Shown piece after piece: positions 21,909-32,106 of a stretch of DNA of 64,000 nt (the stretch's first letter is position 1; every line of letters begins with the position of its first letter). The translations under genes were made by a program, and so were the position numbers. The DNA is from Hydractinia symbiolongicarpus (lineage: Eukaryota > Cnidaria > Hydrozoa > Anthoathecata > Hydractiniidae). The stretch is taken from positions 34,127,501 through 34,191,500 of the forward strand of contig NC_079878.1 of the NCBI RefSeq assembly GCF_029227915.1, in the 5' to 3' direction. The notes below the pieces were generated by a model. It was not told where the DNA came from. It made no database searches and worked only from the letters and a program-made list of their open reading frames with translations.

Positions 21909-24145
21909 GCGCTACCACAGCGCACAGTGTAATCGCTGAGGTTCGGCAATCAATTCAAATTATAAAGAATGTTATTTCTTGGAGTCCATTTATCTCACTA
22001 TCACATTTATAAGGTCACAGTGCATAATGAGTTCAATTAAGTTCCGCAGTCAATCGCTTCTTTGTTAAAAGCCATACAACATAGTAATATCACAAAAATA
22101 TCGCTAAATACATGTTGGCACGAATATGTGACCCAACTGTTGTATCTCAAACGGACTGACACCTTTAGAAAGTCAGTGAAATGTAGTACTTGAAACTGTC
22201 TCTATTTCTTCAGCGCGCAATAACTGCTAGGATTGGTCCCACAGTAAAAAATGACTTATTAATCTATATTTTTAAATGAAGCGCTACAACAGCGCCCAGT
22301 GTAATCGCTGAGTTCCGGCAATTATGTTAAATTAAGAAGAATATTATTTCTTGGAGTCCAATTTTCTCATTTATCACATTTATCAGGTCACAGTCCAAAG
22401 TTAGTTTAATTAAGTCCCACAGTCAATTGTTTCATTGTTTAAAAGCGATGCAACCTAGTAATATCAGATAAATATCGCTAAATACATGTTGGTACGAATA
22501 TTTGACCCAACCGTTGTACCTTAAACGGACTGACACCGTTAGAAAGTCAATGAAATGTAGTTTTTGAAACTGTCGCTATTTCTTCAGCACGCTATAACGG
22601 ATAGGATTGGTCCCACAGTAAGGAATGACATATTTATTTAAAATTTTAAATGAAGCGCTACCACAGCGCCCAGTGTAATCGCTTAGTTCCGGCAACCATG
22701 TCAAATTAAGAAGAATGTCATTTCTTCGAGTCCAATTTTTCTCATTTTTCACAGTTATCAGGTCACAGTCCAAAGTTAGTTCAATTAAGTCCCACAGGCA
22801 TTCGTTTCACTGTTAAAAGCCATGCAACCTAGAAATTTCAGAAAAATATCGCTAAATACATGTCGGTACGAATATGTGACCCAACCGTTGTAACTCGAAC
22901 GGACTGACATCGTTAGAAAGTCAATGAAATGTAGTTTGTGAAACTGTCGCTATTTCTTCAGCGCGCGATAACGGCTAGGATTGGTCCCACAGTAAAAAAT
23001 GAATTATAAATCTAAATTTTTAAATGAAGCGCTACCACAGCGCCCATTGTAATCCCTGAGTTCCTGCAATCATGTCAAATTAAGAAGAATGTTATTTCTT
23101 GGAGTCCAATTTTCTCAATTATCACAATTATCAGGTCACAGTCCAAAGTTAGTTCAATTAAGTCCCACAGGCAATCGTTTCACTGTTAAAAGCGATGCAA
23201 CCTAGTAATCTCAGAAAAATATCGCTAAATACATGTCGCTACGAACATGTGACCCAACCGTTGTAACTCGAACGGACTGACCCGTTAGAAAGTTAATATA
23301 ATGTAGTTTTTGAAACTGTCGCTAATTTTCAGCGCTCTATAACGGATAGGATTGGTCCCACAGTGAAGAATGACTTATTTATCTAAAATTTTAATTGAAG
23401 CGCTACCACAGCGCCCAGTGTAATCGCTGAGTTCCGGCATTCAAGTCAAATTAAGAAGAATGTTATTTCTTGGAGTCCAATTTTGTCATTTATCACATTT
23501 ATCAGGTCACAGTCCAAAGTTAGTTCAATTAAGTCCCACAGTCAATCGTTTCATTGTTAAAAGCGATGCCACCTAGTAATATCAGATAAATATCGCTAAA
23601 TACATGTTGGTACGAATATTTGACCCAACCGTTGTACCTTAAACGGACTGACACTGTTAGAAAGTCAATGAAATGTAGTTTTTGAAACTGTCGCTGTTTC
23701 TTCAGCTCGCGATAACGGCTAGGATTGGTCCCACAGTAAAAAATGACTTATGAATCTAAATTTTTAAATGAAGCGCTACCACAGAGCCCAGTGTAGTCGC
23801 TGAGTTCCGGCAATCATGTCAAATTAAGAAGAATGTTATTTCTTGGAGTCCAATTTTCTCAATTATCACATTTATCAGGTCACAGTCCAAAGTTAGTTCA
23901 ATTAAGTCCCACAGGCAATCATTTCACTGTTAAAAGCGATGCAACCTAGTAATCTCAGAAAAATATCGCTAAATACATGTCGGTACGAACATGTGACCCA
24001 ATCGTTGTAACTCGAACGGACTGACACCGTTAGAAAGTTAATATAATGTAGTTTTTGAAACTGTCGCTAATTCTGCAGCGTTCTATAACGGCTAGGATTG
24101 GTCCCACAGTGAAGAATGACTTATTTATCTAAAATTTTAAATGAA

Positions 24146-25637
24146 CCGCTACCACAGCGCCCAGTGTAATCGCTGAGTTCCGGCATTCATGTCAAATTAA
24201 GAAGAATGTTATTTCTTGGAGTCCAATTTTTTCATTTATCACATTTATCAGATCACAGTCCAAAGTTAGTTCAATTAAGTCCCACAGGCATTCGTTTCAC
24301 TGTTAAAAGCCATGCAACCTAGAAATTTCAGAAAAATATCGCTAAATACATGTCGGTACGAATATGTGACCCAACCATTGTAACTCGAACGGACTGACAC
24401 CGTTAGAAAGTCAATGAAATGTAGTTTGTGAAAGTGTCGCTATTTCTTCAGCGCGCGATAACGGCTAGGATTGGTCCCACAGTAAAAAATGAATTATAAA
24501 TCTAAATTTTTAAATGAAGCGCTACCACAGCGCCCAGTGTAATCCCTGACTTCCGGCAATCATGTCAAATTAAGAAGAATATTATTTCCTGGAGTCCAAT
24601 TTTCTCATTTATCACATTTATCAGGTCACAGTCCAAAGTTAGTTCAATTAAGTCCCACAGTCAATCGTTGCACTGTTAAAAGCGATGCAACCTAGTAATA
24701 TCATATAAATATCGCTAAATACATGTTGGAACGAACATGTGACCCAACCGTTTTACCTTAAACGGACCGACACCTTTAGAAAGTCAATAAAATGTAGTTT
24801 TTGAAACTGTCGCTATTTCTTCAGCGCGCTATAACGGATATGATTGGTCCCACAGTGAAGAATGACTTATTTATCTAAAATTTTAAATGAAGCGCTACCA
24901 CAGCGCCCAGTGTAATCGCTGAGTTGCGGCATTCATGTCAAATTAAGAAGAATGTTATTTCTTGGAGTCCAATTTTTTCATTTATCACATTTATCAGGTC
25001 ACAGTACAAAGTTCGTTCAATTAAGTCCCACAGGCATTCGTTTCACTGTTAAAAGCCATGCAACCTAGAAAGTTCAGAAAAATATCGCTAAATACATGTC
25101 GGTACGAATATGTGACCCAACTGTTGTAACTCGAACGGACTGACACCGTTAGAAAGTCAATTAAATGTAGTTTGTGAAACTGTCGCTATTTCTTCAGCGC
25201 GCGATAACGGCTAGGATTGGTCCCACAGTAAAAAATGAATTATAAATCTAAATTTTTAAATGAAGCGCTACCACAGCGCCCAGTGTAATCCCTGTGTTCT
25301 GGCAATCATGTCAAATTAAAAAGAATATTATTTCCTGGAGTCCAATTTTCTCATTTATCACATTTATCAGGTCACAGTCCAAAGTTAGTTCAATTAAGTC
25401 CCACAGTCAATCCTTTCATTGTTAAAAGCGATGCCACCTAGTAATATCAGATTAATATCGCTAAATACATGTTGGTACGAATATTTGACCCAACCGTTGT
25501 ACCTTAAACGGACTGACACTGTTAGAAAGTCAATGAAATCTAGTTTTTGAAACTGTCGCAATTTCTTCAGCTCGCGATAACGGCTAGGATTGGTCCCACA
25601 GTAAAAAATGACTTATTTATCTAAAATTTTAAATGAA
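24146..25637. repeat. 4-monomer higher-order unit, copy A (1,492 bp)
   Basis: Four distinguishable monomer types follow in fixed order. They are marked in turn by CAGATCACAG with TGTGAAAGTGTCGC; CGTTGCACTG with TTGGAACGAACATG; GAGTTGCGGC with GAAAGTTCAG; and GATGCCACC with TTCAGCTCGCGAT. The same order recurs 1,492 bp (4 x 373) later. Confidence 0.85.
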
Positions 25638-27129
25638 CCGCTACCACAGCGCCCAGTGTAATCGCTGAGTTCCGGCATTCATGTCAAATTAAGAAGAATG
25701 TTATTTCTTGGAGTCCAATTTTTTCATTTATCACATTTATCAGATCACAGTCCAAAGTTAGTTCAATTAAGTCCCACAGGCATTCGTTTCACTGTTAAAA
25801 GCCATGCAACCTAGAAATTTCAGAAAAATATCGCTAAATACATGTCGGTACGAATATGTGACCCAACCATTGTACCTCGAACGGACTGACACCGTTAGAA
25901 AGTCAATGAAATGTAGTTTGTGAAAGTGTCGCTATTTCTTCAGCGCGCGATAACGGCTAGGATTGGTCCCACAGTAAAAAATGAATTACAAATCTAAATT
26001 TTTAAATGAAGCGCTACCACAGCGCCCAGTGTAATCCCTGAGTTCCGGCAATCATGTCAAATTAAGAAGAATATTATTTCCTGGAGTCCAATTTTCTCAT
26101 TTATCACATTTATCAGGTCACAGTCCAAAGTTAGTTCAATTAAGTCCCACAGTCAATCGTTGCACTGTTAAAAGCGATGCAACCTAGTAATATCAGATAA
26201 ATATCGCTAAATACATGTTGGAACGAACATGTGACCCAACCGTTTTACCTTAAACGGACTGACACCGTTAGAAAGTCAATAAAATGTAGTTTTTGAAACT
26301 GTCGCTATTTCTTCAGCGCGCTATAACGGATAGGATTGGTCCCACAGTGAAGAATGACTTATTTATCTAAAATTTTAAATGAAGCGCTACCACAGCGCCC
26401 AGTGTAATCGCTGAGTTGCGGCATTCATGTCAAATTAAGAAGAATGTTATTTCTTGGAGTCCAATTTTTTCATTTATCACATTTATCAGGTCACAGTCCA
26501 AAGTTCGTTCAATTAAGTCCCACAGGCATTCGTTTCACTGTTAAAAGCCATGCAACCTAGAAAGTTCAGAAAAATATCGCTAAATACATGTCGGTACGAA
26601 TATGTGACCCAACTGTTGTAACTCGAACGGACTGACACCGTTAGAAAGTCAATGAAATGTAGTTTGTGAAACTGTCGCTATTTCTTCAGCGCGCGATAAC
26701 GGCTAGGATTGGTCCCACAGTAAAAAATGAATTATAAATATAAATTTTTAAATGAAGCGCTACCACAGCGCCCAGTGTAATCCCTGAGTTCCGGCAATCA
26801 TGTCAAATTAAAAAGAATATTATTTCCTGGAGTCCAATTTTCTCATTTATCACATTTATCAGGTCACAGTCCAAAGTTTGATCAATTAAGTACCTCAGTC
26901 AATCGTTTCATTGTTAAAAGCGATGCAACCTAGTAATATCAGATAAATATCGCTAAATACATGTTGGAACGAACATGTGACCCAACTGTTTTACCTTAAA
27001 CGGACTGACACCGTTAGAAAGTCAATGAAATGTAGTTTGTGAAAGTGTCGCTATTTCTTCAGCGCGCGATAACGGCTAGGATTGGTCCCACAGTAAAAAA
27101 TGAATTATAAATCTAAATTTTTAAATGAA
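25638..27129. repeat. 4-monomer higher-order unit, copy B (1,492 bp)
   Basis: The first three types repeat those of 24146-25637. The fourth slot (26757-27129) is a hybrid monomer (GTTTGATCAATTAAGTACC joined to TGTGAAAGTGTCGC), which suggests unequal exchange inside the unit. A further partial round follows up to the LINE at 27699. Confidence 0.8.
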
Positions 27130-27698
27130 GCGCTACCACAGCGCCCAGTGTAATCCCTGAGTTCCGGCAATCATGTCAAATTAAGAAGAATATTATTTCC
27201 TGGAGTCCAATTTTCTCATTTATCACATTTATTAGGTCACAGTCCAAAGTTAGTTCAATTAAGTCCCACAGTCAATCGTTGCACTGTTAAAAGCGATGCA
27301 ACCTAGTAATATCAGATAAATATCGCTAAATACATGTTGGAACGAACATGTGACCCAACCGTTTTACCTTAAACGGACTGACACCGTTAGAAAGTCAATA
27401 AAATGTAGTTTTTGAAACTGTCGCTATTTCTTCAGCGCGCTATAACGGATAGGATTGGTCCCACAGTGAAGAATGACTTATTTATCTAAAATTTTAAATG
27501 AAGCATTACCACAGCGCCCAGTGTAATCGCTGAGTTCCGGCATTCATGTCAAATTAAGAAGAATGTTATTTCTTGGAGTCCAATTTTTTCATTTATCACA
27601 TTTATCAGGTCACAGTCCAAAGTTAGTTCAATTAAGTCCCACAGGCATTCGTTTCACTGTTAAAAGCCATGCAACCTAGAAATTTCAGAAAAATATCG

Positions 27699-27853
27699 CT
27701 TCTTCTTCTTAATTTATTTAACGTCGGAGAAATAACTATGTACATATAGCTTCCTGATATAAAAAAATAAATAAATACATACTTATAAATATACAGGAAA
27801 CTAATCAAATCCGACAAAAATTTGTTTATGGTTTTATGAAAAATGTATAAAAA
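27699..27853 (-). other. 3' UTR of LINE copy 2
   Basis: It has the same 155-nt region as in copy 1, with the (AAG)4 end at 27699-27710 and the paired segments at 27723-27728 / 27810-27815 (TCCGAC / GTCGGA in element sense). It appears unchanged from copy 1. Confidence 0.7.
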
Positions 27854-30763
27854 TTAAGAAAAAATATTTAAATAGACCGAGTGACTGAAATCATACTCCT
27901 TTAGTTTCGTTTTAAATTTTTTAAGGCTGTTACAACTTTTCAATTCGGAAGGTAAAGTATTCCAAATTTTAGGCCCCAATGAGCGAAGACATTTTTCCCC
28001 AAAATTTTTTGTATTAAAGTTCAATGTTTTAAGATTATTTAAATATTGACTTCGTACTGGCCTGTTTGTTTCGCTGCGTTGAAAGATGTCTAACATAAAT
28101 GGCGGATTTAAATTATTAAGAGATTTAAAAATCTCTATACATAGATTTCGTATTCGCATAATTTTCATGTAGTTACTTTTGTTCTTGGTAGAAATGTACC
28201 TTTCTTTTCTCTCTGAATATCCGCTATCTACAAATTTTAGGGCTCGCTTATGGAGTTTTTCGACCCTAGAAAGTGATTTTGAAGATGAGAAATTCCAAAT
28301 AAGTGGACAGTAGTTAAAGTTTGAATACACAAAACGTTCTGCTAAGACACTCTTAGCTTTAAAAGGAAGTATGTTTTTAAATCTATACAAAGCATTTAGT
28401 TGCGCAGATGCTTTCTTGCAAACCTCATTTAAGTGCTGATCAAATCTAAGGTTATTGTCAATTTTAACTCCTAACAGTTTGACTGTGTCTTGCGAATATA
28501 TGTTTTTATCTCCGATTCTTATCAGTTTACTACTTGTGTTTTCTATCCTATCTTTGCTGATTATAATGCATTGAAATTTGTCAGGGTTAGCAATCATTTT
28601 ATTTTCATGTAGCCATGCTAACGCCTGCTCAGACTCACCTTCTAAAATTTTAATGAGGTTTGGAATTGAATTGGAAAAGCTTGACAATGTATTATCATCA
28701 GCATAGTTGTGTAGGTCACTTCTGGTTATAAAAAGAAAAATATCGTTAAGAAAAATATTAAAAATTATCGGGCCTAAGATTGATCCTTGCGGCACGCCTG
28801 AAAGAATCATTTGGAAAAGACTGTAGTGTCCGTTTATACGAGTAGATTGTTCTCTATTTGTTAGGTATGACAGGACAAATTTCAGGGCATTAATTTCAAA
28901 TCCATATGCCTCAAGTTTAGCGATTAGTAAATCATGTGGCACACAATCGAATGCTTTTGATAGATCCATTAAGACTGCACCAACCACGTAATTCTTATCA
29001 AGTTTTTTTTTCCATTCTTCTAGTAAACGAATTAAGACATGCTGTGTGTTATAGTTTTTCCGATAGGCTGACAAAAATATTGAAAGTTTCGATTCTATGA
29101 AAGACATGATTTGATCCTTCATTATGTTTTCATAGAATTTTGAAAATACATTCAACACACTGACAGGTCTAAAATTTTTAATGCTATGTTTGTCTTTGCC
29201 TCCTTTGTCAAGAGGTGCTACCGTTGCACGTTTGGCTCCATCGGGAAAAATATTCAATTTTATGCTGCTGTTTATAGCATTTTTCAATGGGCCAATCAGA
29301 TATTCACTAGCTAACTTCACAAGCTTTGGGGGTATTTTGTCTCTACCTGGAGAGGAATTTATGTTTAAATTAGTAAAAAGTTTTTTGATTGTGTTGTCAT
29401 CTACCTCCTCAAAGTTAAAAAAATTTATATTTTCGTTGCAGGCTTTAATTTTGACAATACTCGGATGACTCTCGTATGTTTTAATTATCTCATTAATTAG
29501 TCTCTCTTTGTCTAAGGAATTTCGATAATCAATTGATATTGGCTTGGTTCCACTACTTTTTTCTACAATGTTAATATAGTGTTCATTAAATAATTCAGCA
29601 AGCTCACTGTCATTGGTTATCTGAGCACCATCTTTGATAATCATAATGTTATCATTGTTCAAACCACTTTTATTGGTTATAAACGGCTTAATAGTTTTCC
29701 AAAAAGTTTTATTTTCTACAATCCCAGAATCTATAACATTTTTAAAATACATTTTTATGGCTTTCTTTCTGAGTCCAACACACTTATTTCGTTGTTTTTT
29801 ATAGTTAATCTTGTTTTCTTCAGTAGGATCTTTATTGTATCGGTTTTTAAATCTTGACCTGGTATAAATGGCTTGCCTAAGTTCTTTATTCATAAAAGGT
29901 GCTTCATTTCCCCTGAGCAGTTTCTGTTTTAACGGGGCATGCTTTTCAATAATAGAACTAAACGTTTTTGTCAAGTGGTCGTAATTTGAAGCAGGGTCAT
30001 TTTCATTAAAATCAAAACGTGTATTCCTAACATCAGAAAGAAACTTTCTCTTATCAAACTTTCTGTTACTTCTATAAACAATTAGTTTTGGTTTCAATCT
30101 TACCAGATGAGATCTTAGGAAAGTTGTAATCATCAGATGATGGTCACTGAGTCCAGTCTCAGTAACCATAGTGTTTTGAAAAGACCTTTGTTTATTTGTT
30201 AAAATAACATCAATTGATGTTCCTTGTTCACTTGCAAAACATGTTTTGTCTTTGACTAAGTTTTTTAGGTCAAAAGTATCGCAAAGAGAAGTTATGTAAT
30301 GATAATTTATTATTTCATTTTTATTATGAGTATCAATGTTTATGTCCCCCATCACAATGATGTTATCACAAAATGAGAGTGTTTTGTTTAGAATTTTCTC
30401 CAAATCTTCAAAGAAACTTTGAAGATTAGAATGACGTGGTGGACGATAAAGGGTGATAATAGTCCATTTTTTGTTTCTGACGTTTAGCCCAGAACATATA
30501 ATTTCATTACTTGTAAGGTTAGCTATGTTTATTTGCTTACAAACCACTCCCTTTTTTACATACTCAATTAGCCCACCCCCATTTTTATCCCGATCTTTTC
30601 TAGATCTTAATTCATAATCATCAATAGTAAATTGACTATTTGGAAAAGTACTATCTAATTTTGTTTCAGATAATACAAAATAATCTGGAGCAAATTTCAC
30701 AAAGATTTCCCTTAAGTCAATTATTTTTTTCCTTAAACTATTTATATTCAAATATCCTATCAA
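27854..30763 (-). CDS. LINE copy 2 ORF2: AP endonuclease and reverse transcriptase
   Basis: This is an intact 969-codon frame (numbered from a TTG codon), differing from copy 1 at only two residues, Gly92 for Glu and Arg810 for Ser. All endonuclease motifs (SETKLD, MGDINID, SDHH) and reverse-transcriptase motifs (VLMDLSKAFD, SGVPQGSILGP, YADD) are kept. As in copy 1, the frame continues upstream without ATG to a TTTTTTA heptamer, so the chosen start is only a frame marker. The enzyme could still be made if the locus is transcribed from outside. The element itself has lost its 5' leader, so autonomous transcription is unlikely. Confidence 0.92.
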   Translation of the reverse strand: MIGYLNINSLRKKIIDLREIFVKFAPDYFVLSETKLDSTFPNSQFTIDDYELRSRKDRDKNGGGLIEYVKKGVVCKQINIANLTSNEIICSGLNVRNKKWTIITLYRPPRHSNLQSFFEDLEKILNKTLSFCDNIIVMGDINIDTHNKNEIINYHYITSLCDTFDLKNLVKDKTCFASEQGTSIDVILTNKQRSFQNTMVTETGLSDHHLMITTFLRSHLVRLKPKLIVYRSNRKFDKRKFLSDVRNTRFDFNENDPASNYDHLTKTFSSIIEKHAPLKQKLLRGNEAPFMNKELRQAIYTRSRFKNRYNKDPTEENKINYKKQRNKCVGLRKKAIKMYFKNVIDSGIVENKTFWKTIKPFITNKSGLNNDNIMIIKDGAQITNDSELAELFNEHYINIVEKSSGTKPISIDYRNSLDKERLINEIIKTYESHPSIVKIKACNENINFFNFEEVDDNTIKKLFTNLNINSSPGRDKIPPKLVKLASEYLIGPLKNAINSSIKLNIFPDGAKRATVAPLDKGGKDKHSIKNFRPVSVLNVFSKFYENIMKDQIMSFIESKLSIFLSAYRKNYNTQHVLIRLLEEWKKKLDKNYVVGAVLMDLSKAFDCVPHDLLIAKLEAYGFEINALKFVLSYLTNREQSTRINGHYSLFQMILSGVPQGSILGPIIFNIFLNDIFLFITRSDLHNYADDNTLSSFSNSIPNLIKILEGESEQALAWLHENKMIANPDKFQCIIISKDRIENTSSKLIRIGDKNIYSQDTVKLLGVKIDNNLRFDQHLNEVCKKASAQLNALYRFKNILPFKAKSVLAERFVYSNFNYCPLIWNFSSSKSLSRVEKLHKRALKFVDSGYSERKERYISTKNKSNYMKIMRIRNLCIEIFKSLNNLNPPFMLDIFQRSETNRPVRSQYLNNLKTLNFNTKNFGEKCLRSLGPKIWNTLPSELKSCNSLKKFKTKLKEYDFSHSVYLNIFS

Positions 30764-30960
30764 TAGATTGAAAGGATTTTTGATTCTAATATCACAGACA
30801 TTTTTCAGAGAATTTTGTAAATTATATGTAGAATCATGTGATTGGTCAGTCTCAAATTGATCATTTAATTCCTTATTGCATTCAGAAGAAGTAACCCCAT
30901 ATGGATGTGTTACACCCTGGGAGCAGGATGCCGTAAGTTCAGTGCTTATCCTATCAGAAA

Positions 30961-32106
30961 TCAGTATACATTCGTTTCTATAAAATCCAGACCTAAAAAA
31001 TTATTTATATAAAATAAGAAATTATTAGCTAACAAAACTTTACCACTTTCCATTAGATGTAATCCATCTTTCCATAAATTAGATTCCATAATATTACTAT
31101 TGTCGATAAAAATATAGCCATATTTCTTTGCCTCGTTCTCAAGTATATGATTTAACGATTTGATAAACTCAAAATCAATACGAGTACAGATAATAACACT
31201 TGAAATAAAAACTTTTTCGACGCCATGATCGATGTATACGCGTGATAGTTTGATTATTTTTTCTGCAATTTCATTAACTGATGATTTATTTCTCTTTATA
31301 TCCAGCAAGTCGTTTATTCCAACATGCACAACTACTATTTCTGGATTCTCATCTACTAAGGTTGGTAGAGAGTAATGACCCAAATTTTTAATATTTGAAC
31401 CAGGAAAAACTTTAAATCTTGCATCACCGTTTCTCAAATGATTATTGAATTCTCGAGTATTTATGCCTTTTGCGATGCTATCACTGATAATTCTAATCTT
31501 CTTTTTATTTTTACGGGTTTCAGATGATTTGATGTTATGTTGTAAAAGATCTCTTTCTGGAGAAAGGTTAATAACGGGATTTGGTCTTCTTATAGATTTA
31601 TTTGGTTGTGGTGGTGCGTAACTTTGATTATTCGTAAGTGGTTGTGCGTCATAGTGATTATTGTTGTTTTGTTCGTTCTGAAGTGTACTAAACCGATTTG
31701 AAAGACTGAATCTATTATTATATCGTTTCTCTATTTTTCCCGAGGGACCTTTCTTTACTTCGTTCCAATCATTGGTTTCTGATTTGTTTTTAATTTTTTC
31801 ATAATTATTTATGTTTATGTCTTGTAACAAAACGTCCCTCAACAAACTTTGAGATTCTTTTATCTCGTTTTTTAAAAAATCGTTTTCTTCCTTCAAGTGA
31901 ACAACCAAATCATTTACCATATTTCTTCTTAATTTACCGACTTCATACGAGACGTATTCTTTCAGGTCCGATACCATTTTAACTATTTCTTTTAAAACTT
32001 CAAAGTTTTTAACCTGTTGTAGTTCCTGAGCGAGAAGATCGAGGTGGTCTACTTTTTCATCTGGTTCTTGGAATAAAATACATGTTGGTACGAATATGTG
32101 ACCCAA
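30961..32106 (-). CDS. LINE copy 2 ORF1, N-terminally truncated and fused to satellite codons
   Basis: This 381-codon frame has its last 369 codons matching copy 1 residues 100-468 (coiled coil, linker, SGNH domain) with one change, E398D. The first 12 codons (MGHIFVPTCILF) are read from flanking satellite and the 5' junction, so they are not part of the LINE protein. The winged-helix-like segment is lost. The catalytic pattern (Ser297, Gly323, Asn352, Asp434, His437 in copy 1 numbering) remains. The satellite ATG at 32104-32106 is in frame by chance. The frame is best regarded as a 5'-truncated pseudogene unless a transcript is shown. Confidence 0.8.
   Translation of the reverse strand: MGHIFVPTCILFQEPDEKVDHLDLLAQELQQVKNFEVLKEIVKMVSDLKEYVSYEVGKLRRNMVNDLVVHLKEENDFLKNEIKESQSLLRDVLLQDININNYEKIKNKSETNDWNEVKKGPSGKIEKRYNNRFSLSNRFSTLQNEQNNNNHYDAQPLTNNQSYAPPQPNKSIRRPNPVINLSPERDLLQHNIKSSETRKNKKKIRIISDSIAKGINTREFNNHLRNGDARFKVFPGSNIKNLGHYSLPTLVDENPEIVVVHVGINDLLDIKRNKSSVNEIAEKIIKLSRVYIDHGVEKVFISSVIICTRIDFEFIKSLNHILENEAKKYGYIFIDNSNIMESNLWKDGLHLMESGKVLLANNFLFYINNFLGLDFIETNVY
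30994..31000 (-). promoter_or_regulatory. Candidate frameshift heptamer in LINE copy 2
   Basis: On the minus strand this reads TTTTTTA in the same phase as in copy 1. It lies directly after the last stop of the ORF2 frame and before the ORF1 stop at 30961-30963. The site and frame relation are preserved between copies. Confidence 0.5.

Larger units (their letters stand above)
10182..27698. repeat. Satellite array, segment 2
   Basis: There are 47 monomer starts from 10372 to 27503, all in the same orientation as segment 1, plus the right part of the monomer split by LINE copy 1. Lengths vary from 368 to 374 bp up to about 23400 and are then exactly 373 bp eleven times in a row to 27503. The 368-bp form (starts 11117 and 12976) has a few 1-2-bp deletions (GAGTTCGGC, GTTTTTCTTGG, TTTTTCAT). 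No gene is visible; short open frames here are in satellite and not conserved between monomers. Several multi-monomer duplications lie inside and are listed separately. Confidence 0.97.
27699..32072 (-). mobile_element. CR1/L2-like LINE, copy 2 (5' truncated)
   Basis: This is the reverse-strand copy of the element at 5474-10181. It corresponds to copy 1 positions 5808-10181 with identical length (4,374 bp), so no net insertion or deletion. The first 334 bp (leader and ORF1 codons 1-98) are absent, the usual result of incomplete reverse transcription. I saw four coding differences from copy 1, giving ORF1 E398D and ORF2 E92G and S810R. The 3' end (CTT)4 at 27699-27710 is joined to satellite. 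No target duplication is evident: satellite sequence adds up to exactly one 373-bp monomer across the insertion, with three extra bases (32073-32075) at the 5' junction. Confidence 0.93.

Noticed and set aside
10182-27698. CENP-B box in the monomer
   Set aside because: The best partial match is ATTCGTACCAACATG on the reverse strand. It has TTCG and the central A but lacks the required CGGG, so centromere identity cannot be argued from this motif.
27632-27817. 61-codon frame across the LINE copy 2 3' end and satellite
   Set aside because: It is an accidental frame through the 3' UTR and monomer with no conserved content.
27699-32106. LINE copy 2 as an inverted duplication of copy 1
   Set aside because: Its flanks match a different satellite block and its 5' end is truncated, as expected from a separate retrotransposition event.
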